The position numbers and the translations under genes are program-made. A DNA stretch of 64,000 nucleotides from Albugo candida (lineage: Eukaryota > Oomycota > Peronosporomycetes > Albuginales > Albuginaceae). The DNA lies in the NCBI GenBank assembly GCA_905220665.1, contig CAJNAR010000151.1, positions 1-64,000 on the forward strand. Direction: 5' to 3'. Positions 32,546 through 44,400 of the stretch are shown in pieces (the stretch's first letter is position 1; each line of letters opens with the position of its first letter). Below the pieces are notes generated by a model. It saw only the letters and a program-made list of their open reading frames with translations. It was not told the DNA's origin and did not search any database.

Positions 32546-34086
32546 ATGCATTCCCTCCATCGTTTACATCGTTTAAGCAGAGAGCGATTCTCGTTGTTAT
32601 CAATTTTCACTCGTGCAGCATCCTCCAGTTCCAAATTGGGTCTTAAAGAGCTCTCAGAAAGAACTTCACTCCAAGGGAAGCGCGTATTGGTTCGTGCGGA
32701 TCTAAATGTTCCTTTGAAAAAATCGCACCACAAACCGCTTATCACCGATGATACTCGCATTCGAGCGGTGCTGCCGACATTGAACCTTTTGAAGAATCAG
32801 GGAGCCAAAGTAGGAGAATTCTTGCAACTTACCAGCTACGTGATGGCATAATGCATACGATGTATCTTATAGATTATATTATGCTCTCATTTCGGGCGTC
32901 CTGATGGCAAAGTGAATGATAGTATGCGACTTGACCCAGTCGCCTTGCGCCTCTCGGAGCTACTTGGTTCGTCTGTTGATAAGCTGGATGACTGCATTGG
33001 AGACGAAGTATCTAGAAAAGTTGGCTCACTTGATGATGGACAAATACTTTTGCTTGAAAATGTTCGTTTTCATCCCGAAGAAACGAAAAACGACGATTCT
33101 TTCGCGAAGAAATTAGCCCATGGAGCGGATATCTTTGTTAATGATGCTTTTGGTACCGCTCACCGTGCGCATGCATCAACTGCAGGCGTTGCCAAGTACA
33201 TCAAGACATCTGTCGCTGGCTTTTTGATGGAGAAGGAGCTCAAATATCTCGCAGGATCGGTTGAAGATCCAATTCGTCCACTCGGGGCAATCATCGGCGG
33301 TGCGAAGGTAAGCACCAGCACTCATTCGCTCGTTACTAGCGATCCGCTCAGCGTTGTTTATAATAAGGTGTCAACAAAAATCACGGTGCTCGAGTCGCTT
33401 CTGAGTAAATGTGATCGAGTCTTTCTGGGTGGTGGAATGATCTTTACTTTTTACAAAGCGATGGTATGCTGAAGTGTTTACCATTATTATCCTTCGCAGT
33501 GTGCGTTGCTCACAGGTTTGTTACAGGGATATAATGTAGGCAAATCAATCGTTGAAGACGACAAACTCCAGCTGGCTAAAAGCATTATGAAAAAGGTTTG
33601 GGCACTAGCTTATAATGTTCGTATAGGGCACAGTTAATGTTTATTTCTCAGGCGGAAGATCTTGGAGTGGAGCTATTGTTGCCAACTGATGTCGTTGTTG
33701 CAGACAAGGTTGACGCCGATGCGGAATCAAGAGTGGTGCCCATTAATGCAATACCTTCTGATTGGTTTGGGTTGGATATCGGGCCAAAAACGACACTTCA
33801 TTTTGCAGAAAAGCTGCAGTCATGCCGTACAATAGTATGGAACGGTCCAATGGGTGTATTTGAAATTGAGAAATTTGCTGAAGGGACTCTCAAACTCGCA
33901 AATGTTTTGGCAAACTTGACTGATGAAGGCTGTACGACCATAATTGGAGGAGGGGATTCCGTGGCGGCGGCAGAAGAGGCCGATGTCACATCCCGTATAA
34001 GTCATATATCAACGGGAGGCGGAGCAAGTCTTGAGCTCTTGGAAGGGAAAACATTGCCTGGTGTCGCGGCATTGAGCGTCAAGTAA
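32546..34086 (+). CDS. PGK: Phosphoglycerate kinase with presequence-like N-terminus
   Basis: Converts 1,3-bisphosphoglycerate and ADP to 3-phosphoglycerate and ATP. Five exons: 32546-32809, 32873-33307, 33368-33463, 33527-33595 and 33652-34086, with introns of 56-63 nt that restore the family sequence at each junction ([39 protein letters not shown]). Key motifs: [11 protein letters not shown], the [11 protein letters not shown] loop, WNGPMGVFE and the nucleotide-binding GGGDSVAA with [12 protein letters not shown] near the end. The N-terminus [20 protein letters not shown] lacks acidic residues except one, is rich in R, L and S, and ends TRAASSSS, typical of a mitochondrial presequence of ~35 residues. 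Mitochondrial targeting of lower glycolysis is known in stramenopiles. Start at 32546 is chosen over the upstream frame from 32468. Confidence 0.93.
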
Positions 34087-34296
34087 GTTCGCTTTTTGCG
34101 TTTAGAGTACGCTTCTATTACAATAAAACAAGTCTAAAAGCAAATATTTCAAAGTTTGCCATATGTTTTCTAATTTCTCTTCCTCATGCAAAGTGCTATA
34201 GTACCAGCACACGTTGTTTCTTCGCTTCTTCAATTGTGAGGAGTTACATAGTTCTTTTACCGCAATACGTTCGCGAAATCTCCGGAATCAGGCCCG

Positions 34297-37200
34297 ATGT
34301 GTCGGAGAAATCAAGGCACTCCGCAATCAGTTGCTGATTTTACACCTGGCGTAAAATGTTACTATCCTCACTCTGAGCATGTTTGGGTACCTGCTGAAAT
34401 TCACGCTGTTGATATCGATGCACGTACACTCGAATTACGAGTCAATAATTCTGTATTTAATCTTCCCACAAAGCATGTATTATCCTACAATGAAGACACT
34501 ATTTTACCGCTCCAAGATGGCAGCGAATGTTACAACAGCGGTGTTGATGATATGGTTCAATTGAAGCATTTACACGAGGCGTCCATATTGCAAAACGTGC
34601 GTCAACGATTCCACTGCCAACTCCCTTACACATATACCGGTGAAATATGTATTGCTATGAATCCGTTTCAAAGAATAGCATCGTTGTATGATCAAAATAC
34701 CATTGAAAAGTACAACAATCTGCGTCATGAGTCCATACATTCTCTACCGCCTCACGTTTATGCAATATCCGTATCGGCTCATCGAGCAATGCGACTGCAT
34801 AGGAAGAATCAGAGTATTCTTGTGAGTGGGGAGTCTGGGGCTGGTAAAACAGAAACCACAAAAATTATTATGGAGAATCTGGCGACAATTGGAGCAACAG
34901 ACGAACTTTTTCGTGAACATAGAACCGTACAGCGTATACTGCAAATGAACCCGCTTTTGGAATCGTTTGGTAATGCACAAACAGTTCGGAATGATAATAG
35001 TAGTCGGTTCGGCAAATTCACACGATTGCAATTCGATCCCGATAGTACGTTTTCGATTGTTGGAGCCAAATGTCAAACCTATTTGCTTGAGAAATCGAGA
35101 GTAGTAAAGCAGGAACAAGGAGAACGCAACTTTCATATTTTCTATCATTTATTGTATGGTCTAGCTTCATCAACGGAGTCAGAGCATTTCTTTTTTTCTT
35201 CCCGTGGCTCTGGACCCAACTTTACATATCTTCGGCTGGATGAGACTGAAAAAATCGATTACCCGGAAATGAGGAGGCAACTAGAACAAGCTAAAAAGTC
35301 TTTTGTCTTACTTGGTTTGGATTCCTCTTCCCAATGTAGCATATTAGAAACACTAGCAGGAATTCTTCATTTAGGTGAGATTGCCTTTATAAAACAAGAG
35401 ACAAATCAACAAGAATCATGCACAGTGGACACAAAAAGTGCGATTCCCAGCTGCAAGCTTTTGGGGATCAAACTGGAGGATATGGTAAATGCACTGTGCT
35501 TTCGTACAATGCACGCAGCAAACGAAGAATATCGCGTCCCGTTATCCTTCGAGCAAGCTGTGACCGGTAGAGATGCATTAGCCAAGACCATTTATGCGAA
35601 TATCTTTGACTGGATAGTGAAGAAAGTGAACTCGGTGCTCGCGAATGAGAAAAATGGATTATTTACAATCGGAGTATTGGACATATTTGGCTTTGAAAGC
35701 TTCAAGGTTAATTCATTCGAGCAATTATGTATCAATTACGCTAATGAGAAGCTTCAGCAAAAATTTACACACGATGTGTTTCGAAGTGTCCAAATGGAGT
35801 ACGAGCAAGAGGGAATAGAGTGGGGGCACATTTCATATGTCGATAATTGTCGCGTACTCCAGGTCATCGAAGGCAGGCTCGGAATTATAGCTTTGCTAAA
35901 TGAAGAAGTGACACGACCACAAGGAAACGAAACCTCATTTGTCAGAAAGCTTGCCCAGCATTCCGCTGAAAGACATGGCGAGAATGCAACAGGCGTGAAG
36001 TCAAATGATGCAATAGTTACGATTCCCCGACGCACGGTGACAGAATTTATAGTTCACCACTATGCTGGAAGTGTACAATATGAAGCAAAAGGGTTCATGA
36101 AGAAGCATTTAGATACATTACATGGCGATCTACGTGACCTCATACAGACAAAATGTACAAAGCAGTTTATTATCGACGCGTTTCAAGAGACTTTTTCGAT
36201 CTCCAGGGCTTGTTCGGGAAGAAAAAGCTCACAGTCAACAACTGTCGGAACTCAGTTTAAAAACTCATTGAATAATCTTATGAAGAGTATCGAGGAAACA
36301 AGTGTGAGGTACATCCGGTGTATTAAACCAAACAAAAATAAGAGCTCGAACGAATTCGATGCTAACATGGTGTCTGAGCAACTACGCTGTGCCGGCGTCA
36401 TCGATGCTGTTCGAATAGCACGGAGCGGATACCCGATACGAATGGCACAATCGGACTTTGTCCGACACTTTTCCCTGCTCGCAAAACCATTCGCAAGTAT
36501 CTCAGACAACTGTGTAGCCATCTTGAAGAGCACAAATCACACAAGTCCCATCGACTATCAAGTTGGCCGTAGCAAGGTATTTCTACAAGATGGTGTACTA
36601 GGACATCTTGAGAAGCTTCACGCACAACACGCTACAAAGTATGCTATCAGAATACAACAGCATTATCGAGGATACCGAGCCAGGTCACATTATCGACAGA
36701 GTATATGCGCCATTGTTAAAATACAGAGTTATTTTCGTGGCTGGCGACAATGTAATTATCTATCACGAGCAAGGAATGCCGTCAGAAAGATACAAGCAAT
36801 TTGGCGGAGATATGTTTCTTTGAAACACTGCCGGTTGCTAAGGAAGGAATCAACTGGCATGGAAATAGAACAAGAATGGGCAGCAGGTGACGAAGAGTGG
36901 GAAAGAGCGTACCAGGAGAATCTGCAACTTCGGCTACATTTGAAGGAGATCAATGAATCCACAGCTAGGTTAAGCTCTCGTTTATCAAACGACTCTGCTA
37001 GTCGAGCAGATCTCTCACAGTTTGTCAACTTGCAACGACAGCTTCATATAAGAGAACAACGTGTGGAATCAGTTCAGGTCGATGTCAACCAATTATTACA
37101 ATATGTCAGAGGAAGGGGAGACTTTTGTGCAAATGATTTGCAAGACTTGATTGCGAGCTTAGAAATTAGCGGTGGAGGACAGTATGGACCCATACGTGGC

Positions 37201-37362
37201 AGTATCACGGAAAGTCTGACACGCACGATAAGCTCGGAAGGTCCCGAAAATACACTTGATTTTGATGAGAGCGACGATAGTGACAGCTTATTATCGTATA
37301 CCAGTCGATCATCATCAAATCGTGAAAGCCGACTTAGACTATCCGATTCCGACTTGGATTGA
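34297..37362 (+). CDS. Unconventional myosin heavy chain
   Basis: An intronless 1021-residue ORF. An N-terminal SH3-like region (residues ~15-55, YYPHSEHVWVPAEIHAVDID) precedes a complete motor with the P-loop GESGAGKTE (about residue 181), switch I NDNSSRFGKF, switch II DIFGFESF, the actin-binding region FKNSLNNLMKSIEETSVRYI and the RCIKPN motif. Two or three IQ motifs follow (residues ~790-840, IRIQQHYRGYRARSHYR, IVKIQSYFRGWR, VRKIQAIWRRY), then a short coiled coil and a Ser/Asp-rich tail (DSDSLLSYTSRSSSNRESR). There is no cargo-binding globular, FYVE or MyTH4 domain. The class is not assigned; several lineage-specific classes exist in oomycetes. The tail suggests a dimeric or phospho-regulated motor. 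Confidence 0.92.
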   Translation: MCRRNQGTPQSVADFTPGVKCYYPHSEHVWVPAEIHAVDIDARTLELRVNNSVFNLPTKHVLSYNEDTILPLQDGSECYNSGVDDMVQLKHLHEASILQNVRQRFHCQLPYTYTGEICIAMNPFQRIASLYDQNTIEKYNNLRHESIHSLPPHVYAISVSAHRAMRLHRKNQSILVSGESGAGKTETTKIIMENLATIGATDELFREHRTVQRILQMNPLLESFGNAQTVRNDNSSRFGKFTRLQFDPDSTFSIVGAKCQTYLLEKSRVVKQEQGERNFHIFYHLLYGLASSTESEHFFFSSRGSGPNFTYLRLDETEKIDYPEMRRQLEQAKKSFVLLGLDSSSQCSILETLAGILHLGEIAFIKQETNQQESCTVDTKSAIPSCKLLGIKLEDMVNALCFRTMHAANEEYRVPLSFEQAVTGRDALAKTIYANIFDWIVKKVNSVLANEKNGLFTIGVLDIFGFESFKVNSFEQLCINYANEKLQQKFTHDVFRSVQMEYEQEGIEWGHISYVDNCRVLQVIEGRLGIIALLNEEVTRPQGNETSFVRKLAQHSAERHGENATGVKSNDAIVTIPRRTVTEFIVHHYAGSVQYEAKGFMKKHLDTLHGDLRDLIQTKCTKQFIIDAFQETFSISRACSGRKSSQSTTVGTQFKNSLNNLMKSIEETSVRYIRCIKPNKNKSSNEFDANMVSEQLRCAGVIDAVRIARSGYPIRMAQSDFVRHFSLLAKPFASISDNCVAILKSTNHTSPIDYQVGRSKVFLQDGVLGHLEKLHAQHATKYAIRIQQHYRGYRARSHYRQSICAIVKIQSYFRGWRQCNYLSRARNAVRKIQAIWRRYVSLKHCRLLRKESTGMEIEQEWAAGDEEWERAYQENLQLRLHLKEINESTARLSSRLSNDSASRADLSQFVNLQRQLHIREQRVESVQVDVNQLLQYVRGRGDFCANDLQDLIASLEISGGGQYGPIRGSITESLTRTISSEGPENTLDFDESDDSDSLLSYTSRSSSNRESRLRLSDSDLD

Positions 37363-37474
37363 TGACAATGGTGCCAATAGCGATGGGACAATTTTGACAG
37401 CTTGTCGGCTTTGTATTATAAGCTCTCGTGTTATAGCTACCTTGGTAACCAGTGGATGCTCAAATCAAGCTACT

Positions 37475-38423
37475 CTAATCATCCTTCTCAACTTTTTTGA
37501 TTCCGCGGAGACGTCCAGTTCGGCGAGCGGCAATTAGCCCAACCTTTCTACCAGCTGGAGCATCACGTGGCACAGTAGAAGGATGACCAATATGTTGATG
37601 GTTACCACCACCGTGAGGATGCTCAACAGGGTTCATAGCAACACCACGAACTGTTGGCCATTCATTACGCTTGACGCGATATTTATGGTAGGCTCGACCG
37701 GCTTTGAGAATTGCTTTATCCGTTCGTCCGCCTCCAGCTACTACTCCAATCGTTGCACGACATCTGATAAAAGACATTAGTTAGCTACAAACACACCCGA
37801 TGACGAATATAAAGACATTTCCAAGCCACAGTGCAGAGAATAAGATACTTACGCACCGCAATGTTGCGGGCTACTTACTCACCACACGGCTTGTGGGAAT
37901 GAAATTGCAATGCGCAAAATAGCAAGATCTTGGTAACTTACGTAGAAAAAACCGTCTTCTTTGAGCCTGATGGAAGTCGAAGTTTTGTCTTTCCCTTGTC
38001 TTCATCGTGGGACACGATGACAGCGTAATCACCCGAACACCGGGCAAATTTTCCACGATCTCCGTGTCGCGCTTCCACATTGCATACAATTGTACCTTCA
38101 GGAAGAGAGGCCAATGGCAATATATTTCCGACAGTCATGGCTGCCTTCTTTCCGCTGTAAATGAATTGTCCGGTGTACATTCCTTCAGCGGCGATCAGCA
38201 GTTCATGGTTGGTCTTGTAGCGGTAAGGATCACGATAGGTGACACGGGCTAAAGGTGCTCCACGACCCGGGTCATGGATGATTTCACGAACAACGCCTTT
38301 GATGTATCCTTCTCGCTCAATGAAATCAAGAGCACGGAAACCAGCTTTTCCTTTCCGATGTTTGTTATGGGATTTGAAGATACCACCGGCACCCTTACGC
38401 TGTCCACGAATGACTCGACCCAT
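37475..38423 (-). CDS. RPL8: 60S ribosomal protein L8 (uL2)
   Basis: Part of the peptidyl-transferase centre of the large subunit. Two exons on the minus strand, 38423-37942 and 37763-37475, with a 178-nt GT-AG intron. Splicing restores the family sequence [20 protein letters not shown]. Starts [16 protein letters not shown] and ends with the basic tail [15 protein letters not shown]. The conserved [12 protein letters not shown] loop near the C-terminus is present, with the histidine known to be hydroxylated in other eukaryotes. Length (about 256 residues) is normal. The intron is the longest clear one in the window, common in ribosomal protein genes. Confidence 0.96.
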
Positions 38424-38799
38424 TTTTAATCAATAATACAAAGCACAATGAGCTAAAAAACAATAAACTTTCGGGTTGGATGACTGGTGGAGGATCGATA
38501 TGTTTTAAACATTTGCATCAATTTTTTTACAAAAGCGACACAATAGCATTTGGTATCTCCGAATCACTCAAACCATTTGTGGGTGAATTGGTCAATAAAG
38601 AATGCAAAAGTGTCCTACTGAAGTACAATAGTTGGATGCAAGCGGCTTAACTCTTCGGTCTGCTTTTATCCTGGTTGATCTTCATACATATACAAACTCA
38701 GAACAAAAACATAGAGGAAAAAACTCGAGTACATAATACAATCTAAAATTCAAATACACATCAATCTACTCTTCTCTAACGAGCTCTACGTTTATGGGC
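38424..38799. other. Intergenic region upstream of RPL8
   Basis: 376 bp between the RPL8 start and the stop of the kinase gene, both on the minus strand. It should hold the RPL8 promoter and the kinase 3' UTR. No ORF or RNA gene is recognised. Confidence 0.4.
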
Positions 38800-39882
38800 T
38801 CAGACGACATCTCGCATCCACCTATGTTGCAAAACTTGAGCAGCAGAAGGTCGAAATTTGGGATCTTCATGTAGCAAAGACCGGATCAGGTCTTTTGCTT
38901 CATTCGATACTTGTGTCCACGGTTCAAAATCAAGATGCACTCTCTGAACGTGAACGCGTTTCTCAATCTCTTCGTCTGTCGCAGTACCATCCAGATCGAA
39001 CGGATGGGAACCGCACAATGCAATATACAGGACGCAACCAAGTGCCCACATATCTGTTGCTGGTGAGCAGATCCCCGACAATATATACTCAGGAGACTGG
39101 TACGCTGTTGTTCCGACGTGATCGTGCGGCGTACTGGCTGTCGCAGGCCCAGCACTCCCAAAGTCAGCGATTTTTGCGACATTGTTATTCGTATTTCCCG
39201 GTTCCATCAACAAGATGTTTTCCGGCTTGATATCTTTATGGACAATGCCAGACTCATGTAAAAAAGCGAGGGCTTTGCAGACGTCACGTGCTAGTAGCCG
39301 AGTCTGGTGCTCCGTCATTGCGCCGTACGCTGCTAGGTGAGTGTACATTTCACCACCTCGCATGAGCTCCGTTACGATGTGAACCTTTTGATCCGATTGG
39401 TAGATGCCTCTCAGTGTGATGATATTATTGTGACCTCCACGCGCACGAACAGATTTCAAGATGTCAATTTCCCTCGTCAGCGAGCTCTTATTTTGTTCAT
39501 TCAATTCAATCACTTTAACGGCTGCTGTAAGCCCAGTATCAGCGCAAGTTGCGTAATGGACAACACCATACGAACCAGAACCAATCTCGTGAGCAAGTTT
39601 CCAACTACTGATTTCACTGATACTATTTGGTTTCGTCTGTTGATTCAGCTCAATTCCGATACTCAATGCAGCAGCGAGCATCATTTCGCTTGCTTTCAAA
39701 CGCATCATACGGGTATACGAAGGGTAATCCATTAGCGAAGCAACCGAGAAGATGCGGGATTGGTCATGTTTCTCATTTGAGTACACTATATCGGGTGTAT
39801 GCATCAATCGAGCAGCATACTGTCGTGAAGCCCGAATGAGAGTACTTGAACGAAGACGAGTGTTCAGAGTGGAGGGCAACAT
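38800..39882 (-). CDS. Ser/Thr protein kinase (CAMK-like) with presequence-like N-terminus
   Basis: A 360-residue single-exon ORF. The kinase domain covers residues ~92-358. It has the glycine loop GSGSYGVV, VAIK-type lysine in AAVKVIEL, the catalytic loop HKDIKPEN, the DFGSAG motif, an activation segment GTTAYQSPEY (APE replaced by SPE) and DMWALGCVLY. All catalytic residues are present. The first 30 residues, MLPSTLNTRLRSSTLIRASR and onward, have Arg, Ser and Leu, no acidic residues, and look like a mitochondrial presequence. The overall fit is to the CAMK group. It has no visible regulatory domain. Substrate is unknown. Confidence 0.87.
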   Translation of the reverse strand: MLPSTLNTRLRSSTLIRASRQYAARLMHTPDIVYSNEKHDQSRIFSVASLMDYPSYTRMMRLKASEMMLAAALSIGIELNQQTKPNSISEISSWKLAHEIGSGSYGVVHYATCADTGLTAAVKVIELNEQNKSSLTREIDILKSVRARGGHNNIITLRGIYQSDQKVHIVTELMRGGEMYTHLAAYGAMTEHQTRLLARDVCKALAFLHESGIVHKDIKPENILLMEPGNTNNNVAKIADFGSAGPATASTPHDHVGTTAYQSPEYILSGICSPATDMWALGCVLYIALCGSHPFDLDGTATDEEIEKRVHVQRVHLDFEPWTQVSNEAKDLIRSLLHEDPKFRPSAAQVLQHRWMRDVV

Positions 39883-40083
39883 GAAGAATTCAGTAGTGCT
39901 ATGAATCTACGAATAAAATATATTCAGAGCACGAACATTACTTGTCGCAAATAATTACAGCTCTATCCAGCATCTGACCCCTAACAATAAGTGTGCGACA
40001 TAAATAAACCCACTCTTATTCGCTCTTATTCGAACACTTACCCAATATCGCGCTTGTAAAGGTATGGTTTTTGATGATAAGGG

Positions 40084-41247
40084 CTACTTACGTGTGAATT
40101 TAATGTACCCATACATCATCATGAAGACAATAAATAGAAATAGTATGAGCCAAATCGCAGTCCACAAACCGATACTGGTTTTAAGTTGACGTGTCAGGAT
40201 AGCGTTCTCACGGTCGAGAAGATCGGTATTCGTCTCGGCCGACTCTCCCACTTGATCCAATACTTTTATGTCTGCTGTTAGCGCTGAATTGATATTTTTA
40301 GTTCGCTCTTTCAATATTTGCGCCATATTTATCATATCGGATTGAATCGCATCCGGCTCCATTTTGGACCGCGATACATTTGATCGACTTAATCGGAGTT
40401 CCGAAGTGGTGACAATTTTTGATGTAGCTTTGCTTCCATCAATCCTTTGTACGAAGATTAGGAATAGATTAATCTTGTTTCTACACTTACCCGAGTTTTT
40501 GTCGCATCGTTCTCTTAACTCCGGATGGTTCTGTTGCTTCCGTGGCCTCAATCAGAGCGTCAAAGTCGCTCAATTTTAGATCATTAACATCCGAAACATT
40601 ATGCTGTGTCTTGCTTCTAACACTGTCGGGTCTTGATGCCGTCTGCTCTGGTCCGGTGATCTTTTCATTCAAGTCTTCGGCATCAGTCTTGCGCGTTGCT
40701 TCTTCATCAGGTATAATTTTCGACTTGAGTCTGTCTATGAAAAAATCACCAAACGTGTTTCGCGATTCCATTACTCTGACAGCACTTTCAAGTCGCGAGT
40801 GTCTTTCTTTCCAGTCGAGTTCGCCATTCTCGGTCTGCATCTCAAAAGTGGCTCAGTCAGACGAAAGGAGTACGAGATATACGATTCTCACCTCTGCTTT
40901 GATTGCAGCAATTTTCAGGAAATTCTGAGCAAGTTGAGCAAACTGCGACAAAACGTTGTTGATTCATCATAGATCAGGTGGAAAGATCTCAATGAAAAAT
41001 TTACTTGCTTATGAACGATCCCAAGACTTTTCTTTTCCTCCTCACCAGCCTTATTTTCTTGAAAACGCTGCCATGAATTCAGAAAGCGTTCGCAGTCGAT
41101 CCATTCTCTAGGAGCAATTTGGCGAGCTGTCATCTCTACTAAATGCCCAATCATATCGATCAGCCTGCATCGTGACACAATATGCTCATTCTTTTCATAG
41201 TATCGTGCTTCGTTTGCAGTGCTATTAATGCTCTTATAGTTCTGCAA
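40084..41247 (-). CDS. USE1: Use1-type SNARE (Golgi-ER retrograde Q-SNARE)
   Basis: Several exons on the minus strand. The N-terminal exon (from 41247) contains APREWIDCERFLNSWQ, resembling the Use1 N-terminal helix. The middle exon (about 40840-40500) is polar. The last exon (about 40455-40084) carries a SNARE-like heptad region (MINMAQILKERTKNINSALT and following) and a C-terminal membrane anchor (WTAIWLILFLFIVFMMMYGY) with a very short lumenal tail. This layout matches Use1, which works with Sec20 and Sec22 in fusion of COPI vesicles with the ER. Exons are split by short introns near 41006-40944, 40892-40841 and 40495-40454. Start and exact borders are approximate. Confidence 0.72.
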
Positions 41248-41435
41248 TCAAATACCACATATACCATCAACGGCAAAAGCTTACTCAAGGATCTATTCGA
41301 GGTGATACTTCCATGCATTAAATATTAGAAAACAACACTAAAAAGCTACATTATCAGTGTTCTTCTAGGCACTCCATAGGGAGGTACAATGAGTATTATG
41401 TTATATGTAGATTCAGACTATCCGTGAGCCATTCA

Positions 41436-44400
41436 ATGGAGTCTCTGGATATCGAAAATGTTACGATCGATGCCTTTCAACTGCCAAGCGCAATTCCATC
41501 ATGGCTTTTCGTTCGTGTGGAGATTGTCTTCCATCTGAATGCATCAACATCCTTTACCATGCAAAACAGCACCATTTTAGCCAGTGCGATTAATATCGAC
41601 GCAAAGTCTGTCTACCTGACCAACAACGCGACACTAAATGTCTCTGAGCGCGGATTAAAGTTTGGTCCTGGCTTTAATTCATATGTTTCACAAGGCGGGT
41701 CATATGGTGGTATTGGAGGCATCTCTTTATCTTATACGTACAAAAAATGTGAAAGGTCTAGTCTCAATGAATTTTATCGTCCTGTTGGCGATGTTTCTGG
41801 AGATTTGGGTGACTTTAGAGGGTATGGAAGCGGCGGTGGAGGGAATTCACAACGTGGTGGAGGCCGCATTGTTGTGATTGCGAACAATTTCATGTGTATA
41901 AATGGAGGGATCTTTGCCGATGGAGCAGGAGCTTGTTCGAGTGAAGACTGTGATCGAAACCCTGGTGGAGCGGGTGGCACAATCATACTTGAAAGCAAGC
42001 AAATCAATGGAAGCGGTCAAATTCACGCCAATGGAGGAACACCTAGTATTTACGATCCAAGTAGTAATAAAGGAGGTGGTGGAGGGGGAAGTGGAGGACG
42101 TATTGCACTCAAGTTTAGTCAAGGCGTCGAGCAATTCGACACGAGTCAGATTAGAGCCTTTGGAGGTGGATCTTTTCCCGCTTATCTCAACTCGAATGAC
42201 GCTAGTATGATCGAATGGTGCCAGCTCGGTGCAGATGGAACAATTTTGATGATTCAAAACTACTCGAATCCAGGCAACTTTGATAATGCCAGCATTAGCG
42301 TTCTAATCATTGCAGGGAATCGCTATAGTCCTTCTGTACGGGCTCCAATACAATTGCATGGCTGCACACCAATTTTTGTGAATAGTGCTCGGCTCAATGA
42401 TTTTGTACCAGCTTCATTGATACGTGTGCAAATAAGAGGCGGTGCAGCTGTCTGCATCAATTATTTACGACTGAAAGTAAGGATATGTATTCTTATGAGA
42501 CATACTTTGGCCTGTATTCACTGTCTCCATTACTAGGAAAGCATTTCTGGAATCAACAGCAGCTTTGAGTTGAACGAGAAATCCCAACTGCAACATCTTA
42601 ATCTCAATCGGTCTATTCAAATTGTTGCAGCCAATATTCACATACAGGTATATTCCATCAATCCATCATTTCTCATGAGTGGAGCTCAATCTTGTTGTAT
42701 CAGGGATTTATAGGTCAACGTGAGCAACTTTCATCTGCTTTATTCTCGGCTCGCTTCGATTGTGCCTCTACAATGATCAAAGCCGCAGTTGTCCATGTCC
42801 TGCAGCTACATATTAGTGCCAAAGAGAATGTCACGATGGATAACTTGTCTGTGCTCACGTTCAGCGGTCAAACAGAGCTTATCGCTATGAAAAGGGTGAC
42901 AGTAGAGAGCACTCTAATCCCTAAAGCTTACTGGGCTTCAAATCTATACACCTCCAAGTCGCGTAAACAAAGTGATACAATCACACTGAGCATTCAAAGT
43001 GGTGATCTGATAATTCTTCGACCACAACCTTCGCAGTTGGGGGCTATGTTATTCAGACTCAATGCGATGGGAAATGTCCTTCTCGACTTGAGTTTTGACA
43101 CCCCGCAACTAAATGTATCTATTCAGGCTACCGATATCGAGATACCACGTTTCTCAAGTGGATGCATGCCAAACTGTTTGGAAGTCAAGGCACAAGGTGA
43201 TCTGTATACGTGCGAAAAGTATCAGCAGCAAGATCGAAGAGACTCTCCCTATTTGTTGACGGTTGTTGCTCTCAATACTGCCACCTTAGGAAATGTGTCT
43301 GCAGGATCATTGTTATTGTGCAGTAAGCACAAGATACTTGTCAAAGGAGCTGTATCAGCTTCTGCACTTGGTTGCAAATCCGGCTATGGATTGGGCAATA
43401 GCAGCGTACATGGAGGTGCTAGCGGAGGTGCTGGTCACGGCGGGATGGGAGGTGCTATACAACCTCAAAATATTGGAGCTGGAATTGCATACGATAGTGT
43501 AGATGTGGAATATGACAGACATTTGCCGCTGACGTGGCCGATCTGGCCCGGAAGTGGAGCAGGCAGTGACACAAGCAAGATTTTAGGTGGAAATGGTGGC
43601 GGTTTAATCCATCTCAAAGCAAATTCTTTGGTATTCGATAAGCATGCAGGCTTGTACACAAATGGCGGGTCAGGCTCAAATGGAGGCGGTGGAGGCTCTG
43701 GTGGATCAATCACGATGTTTTTGATGGAGATATCTGGAAATGGAGAGGTAGCTGCACGAGGTGGAGATTCAGTCCCTACGCCAAAGACCCCAGTTTATAA
43801 ACATGCCTACTTTGAGTCATACAAACACAGTGCTTCAAGTAAAGGGGGCGGGGGTGGTGGAGGCATTCTTCGTATCGTTTATGATTTCAATGGTACCAAC
43901 TTGTCCTCATTTGGTGATCAGTTTCTTCATGATGGGGGCGTTGTTTCTTTGGATGGAGGAAAGAGCCAAAATGGAGGCAAAGCCGGTGTTGTTGGAATCT
44001 CAGCCGGTACAAATTGTAGTCATGGTCGAGGCGGTGTTCTGTGCCAAAAATGCGCCCCAGGAACGTTTAGCCCCAACACAATGTCTGAATGTAAACCTTG
44101 TCGTCCAGGTACATTCTCGGACATTTGGGGCAGTGGAAGCTGTACGTCATGCATGGAAGGCACGTTCAAATAAATGATCTACAGGCTCGAACAAGTCTCA
44201 TCTCGTTTTTACATATAGGAACGTTCTCGGAGAATTTTGGATGCCAAAAATGCGCACAGTGTGAAAAAGGAACATTCGCTGCACAAAAAGGAGCCAAAAC
44301 GTGCACGACCTGTAATCCCGGTTCATTTGCATCCACAGAAGGTAGCACAAATTGCAAGCTTTGTCCCCTCGGTACGATTGCGCCAAGTTTTCACAGCACG

